A stretch of DNA of 25,638 nt. Origin: JBCDBH01 sp039184055. Lineage in GTDB: Bacteria > Acidobacteriota > Thermoanaerobaculia > Multivoradales > J023. The stretch's first letter is position 1. Each line of letters begins with the position of its first letter. This document shows positions 23,559 through 25,638 of the stretch, one piece after another. A program made the position numbers and the translations under genes. The notes below the pieces were generated by a model that made no database searches, was not told where the DNA came from, and saw only the letters and a list, made by a program, of their open reading frames with translations. The stretch is taken from assembly GCA_039184055.1 (NCBI GenBank), contig JBCDBH010000042.1, positions 1 to 25,638 on the forward strand, written 5' to 3'.

Positions 23559-24620
23559 ATGGACCATATACTTGGACCGACCGGTTCACTGCTGGATTAT
23601 GCAGCGGCCGTCGAATGGGAGCATCGTCTCGACTTGACGATGGATCGTGTCGAAGATGCGCTTTTCGACTACCCAGCGGCGGCGTTTCAGTGGACAACAG
23701 AGCAGCTGCCAGAGCTATTCGATGTTTTTCCGAACCGCGTCACCCTCGTGCATCGACTTCGAGCCGAGGCGCTCCAAGCCACGGCGATGGGACTCACGGG
23801 AGCGCTCGAGGAAGGTGAAACAAAGCTCGCGAAGGTTCTCGAGCACAGTCGACAAACCAGCGAAATCCCACAAGATCTGTACGGTTGGATGCATGCCAAG
23901 CACGCCTCGATGCTGATCCGGCTCGATCGGCCGGACGACGCGCTGGAGTCCACCGATCGCGGATTCGAACAGCTGCACAAAAAGACACCAGCCGTTCAGG
24001 CTGTTCGCGCGCAACTTCAAATGTGCGTCGCCTGGCTCACACGTTTGCGCCGCGATTGGCTGAACGCACGGGATCAGTATCGATCAGCCTACGACATGGT
24101 CAACCACCGCAAGCGTGTACCTGGTGGCTACTACCGACGCGGTGACATCACCAAAACGGCCGCCTTCTTGAACCTTGTCAACATGACGGCCCAGCTCGCT
24201 CCCAGCGCCACCGAGCAGCTAGCATACCTAGCCCGTCAGGCAATCGCCCCACGTCACGACATCCGTTCAGAATGGGGTTTCGCGCCCTACCATGAGGTCA
24301 TCACCAGCAGCTTCATCGGCCGTCTCCAAATGCAAGCCGGCACCCTATCCCCCGCAAAAGCCAACATGGAATTCGCGGCACGTGGCTTTCTCAAACTCCA
24401 CATGCCCATCGAAGCGCTCGAAGCCGCGCTCGACCTCGCCGCCCTGGAGCCGAGCCACCAGACCGTCGAACGAGTCTTTCGAACCATCGTCCGAGACCAA
24501 CAGCTCTCCCCACGCCTCGTAGACCTGATCCGTCGCGGCGCGGTCGACGAGGCCTCGGCGATCCGACAAGAGATCGCATCACTACGCGAAAAACGCGGCC
24601 AGGCCCGAGTCGCCGCCTAG
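23559..24620 (+). CDS. cytosolic TPR-type protein next to the peptide gene
   Basis: A 353-aa protein starting MDHILGPTGSLLDYAAAVEW. The frame is open from 23499, but that extension would run through the terminator, so the ATG after TACAAT is preferred. The sequence is all-helical, with paired-helix repeats of TPR character (for example ALQATAMGLTGALEEGETKL, YGWMHAKHASMLIRLDRPDD, RDWLNARDQYRSAYDMV, and LSPAKANMEFAARGFLKLHM). It has no DNA-binding or enzymatic domain, signal peptide or membrane helix. It resembles in layout the Rap-like cytosolic TPR receptors that bind small peptides, though homology is not shown. It converges with the NTF2-like gene with a 10-bp gap. Confidence 0.75.
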   Translation: MDHILGPTGSLLDYAAAVEWEHRLDLTMDRVEDALFDYPAAAFQWTTEQLPELFDVFPNRVTLVHRLRAEALQATAMGLTGALEEGETKLAKVLEHSRQTSEIPQDLYGWMHAKHASMLIRLDRPDDALESTDRGFEQLHKKTPAVQAVRAQLQMCVAWLTRLRRDWLNARDQYRSAYDMVNHRKRVPGGYYRRGDITKTAAFLNLVNMTAQLAPSATEQLAYLARQAIAPRHDIRSEWGFAPYHEVITSSFIGRLQMQAGTLSPAKANMEFAARGFLKLHMPIEALEAALDLAALEPSHQTVERVFRTIVRDQQLSPRLVDLIRRGAVDEASAIRQEIASLREKRGQARVAA

Positions 24621-24630
24621 CTTCCATGAT

Positions 24631-25083
24631 TCAGCTCTTTGGCGCCACCCAGGTCAGCGATGAATGTTGCAGGGAAATCAGCACCTTGCCATTGATCTTG
24701 TGGTAAGCGAATGTGTAATCAGCCCGGGTCGCCTTCCCGTTCGCATTCACAAACGTATAGTGCCCCATGTCCTTGTAGCCCAATCCCCCAGCTTTCAAGA
24801 TAGGCCCAACGGCGCTCTGAAACTCCACGTGCTGCCAACCGTGATTCAAAAAGCCGTCGTCATGCGGATAGTCTGGGTTACCACCCACAAAATAAGACCG
24901 TGCACCGGCTTCGTCGAGACGAATCACATCCGCCAACGTCGGCTTGAACAGCAACGGCTCATCAGGCGTGCCGAAGTCATAGAGCGAGAGAAGCCCCTCG
25001 ACATCCTGCTCGATCACAGCCTTGGCCCACGCCCGCTGCGCCGCAACGACTTCCGCCTTCGTCATTCTCTCAAATTGCCTCAT
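24631..25083 (-). CDS. NTF2/SnoaL-like small protein
   Basis: A 150-aa protein beginning MRQFERMTKAEVVAAQRAWA. AGGAAG lies 5 nt upstream of the ATG. The pattern is NTF2-like (DUF4440/SgcJ type): a first helix with WAKAVIEQDVEGLLSLY, then a DEPLLFKPTLAD strand and loop, FVGGNPDYPHDDGFLNHGWQ, and the final strands GHYTFVNANGKATRADYTFA and KVLISLQHSSLTW. Such folds form small pockets used by isomerases and binding proteins; the substrate cannot be predicted. There is no signal peptide. The 5' spacer holds repeated AGTCAAC elements that might be operators. Confidence 0.8.
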   Translation of the reverse strand: MRQFERMTKAEVVAAQRAWAKAVIEQDVEGLLSLYDFGTPDEPLLFKPTLADVIRLDEAGARSYFVGGNPDYPHDDGFLNHGWQHVEFQSAVGPILKAGGLGYKDMGHYTFVNANGKATRADYTFAYHKINGKVLISLQHSSLTWVAPKS

Positions 25084-25095
25084 ACCAACTTCCTA

Positions 25096-25281
25096 GTTGA
25101 CTCAAGAGAGGCTATCTCAGTTGTCAGTCAACAATCCATCCGAATTCGTTGACCTGCTCGGACAGGCGAGCCGAACTGGTTGCGCATCAGAGGCGCCCCT
25201 TCAATAAGCTACTGACAGTCAACGAGGCTACTAACCTTTCGCCCGTCACGAACAACTAGATCTGTCACGGACAATAGATAC
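25096..25281. repeat. AGTCAAC half-sites and a 19-bp tandem repeat
   Basis: GTTGACT (25096-25102) is followed by AGTCAAC at 25126-25132 and 25217-25223. A 19-bp unit beginning GTCACG, with a shared ACAA further in, occurs twice in tandem from 25245 to 25281. All lie upstream of the NTF2-like gene. The rest of the spacer to 25576 shows no gene I can support; its GC content and codon pattern look degraded. Confidence 0.5.
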
Positions 25282-25576
25282 GGCGCTGTGGCGTCCCTCT
25301 GCATGTGCTTTGCTCTGCGGCTCTGCTCCGTGTCTCCGATTCTTCCTGCGTCTTCTGTAGGCGTTGACCTGTGTTGGGTCTCGATCGCTCTGGTGATCTC
25401 GGCCCCGAGGAAATTCGATCGTATAGCCTGCGGCTGGCGACTAGAGAGTCCAGGCGCCGCGGAGCAAGGCCCAGGTAAGACGACGCATCGGGATGATCTA
25501 AAGACTGACTGGATTTAGCACACAGCAATCGGACTTGCTGAGCCAGTCCGTAATGGTTCCCTAGAGGTCCACCGAA

Positions 25577-25638
25577 TTAAGTCTCCGTCTTTCCCATCAA
25601 GTACCCCGCGATGGTGCCAAGCAGACCTACAACCGGAG
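25577..25638 (-). CDS. C-terminal end of a probable membrane protein (partial)
   Basis: The last 62 bases read, on the minus strand, PVVGLLGTIAGYLMGKTET then TAA. The Gly-rich hydrophobic stretch followed by a short charged end is typical of a final transmembrane helix. The gene continues beyond the window. The fragment is short, so a chance frame remains possible. Confidence 0.4.
   Translation of the reverse strand, partial: PVVGLLGTIAGYLMGKTET

Noticed and set aside
25265..25528. 87-aa frame on the minus strand, possible transposase remnant
   Set aside because: No recognised motif or terminal repeat, no ribosome binding site, and a composition rich in Arg and Ser that looks non-coding.

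Overview
The window is a GC-rich, densely coded bacterial chromosome segment. The cell envelope looks Gram-negative: there are many exported proteins, a lipoprotein zinc-binding protein, a ZrgA-type periplasmic protein and an S46 dipeptidyl-peptidase. The gene mix and frequent GTG starts fit Acidobacteriota or a neighbouring phylum, but no phylogenetic marker settles this. No rRNA, tRNA, CRISPR array or intact transposase is visible.

Layout. (a) 36-5442: an exported TPR protein and a TauD-type dioxygenase on the + strand converge on a tight minus-strand operon, DUF4331 - DUF4198 - ECF sigma - cupin anti-sigma. The anti-sigma has no cysteine, so it cannot carry the usual zinc site. (b) 5658-8566: an APC permease, divergent from two ZIP-type transporter genes that overlap by ATGA. 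(c) 8605-10331: an overlapping AAA ATPase / DUF4276 (TOPRIM-like) pair that looks like a two-gene defence module. (d) 10318-12354: a minus-strand operon rpmB - rpmE2 - rpsN - znuA-like. All three ribosomal proteins lack zinc-ribbon CXXC pairs and a zinc-binding protein is encoded with them, which is the classic content of a zinc-starvation regulon. (e) 12435-15060: S46 peptidase and an Rrf2 regulator without the Fe-S cysteines. (f) 15091-17182: an exported beta-propeller-like protein followed by an Ig-like protein gene broken by one in-frame stop. (g) 17412-20776: a palindromic operator and then DUF3299 - DUF2796 (ZrgA-like, 23-His loop) - ABC ATPase - FtsX-type permease, matching the Zur-regulated zrg system of Vibrio. 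An 18-bp inverted repeat frames a 181-bp element between the second and third genes. (h) 20777-25638: an accessory-looking end with repeat-rich spacers, an unknown helical protein with an abrupt codon-use switch, an AraC-type regulator, a free-standing 36-aa peptide gene with its own terminator, a TPR protein, an NTF2-like protein and the tail of a membrane protein.

Zinc is the main theme of the middle: two ZIP-type subunits, a ZnuA-like protein with zinc-free ribosomal paralogues, and a zrg-type uptake operon lie within about 14 kb. The least familiar parts are the AAA/DUF4276 pair, the 36-aa peptide / TPR / AraC locus, and the cysteine-free cupin anti-sigma circuit. Three genes (36, 8605, 23559) share a TANNNT hexamer exactly 6 nt before the ATG, which suggests leaderless transcripts.
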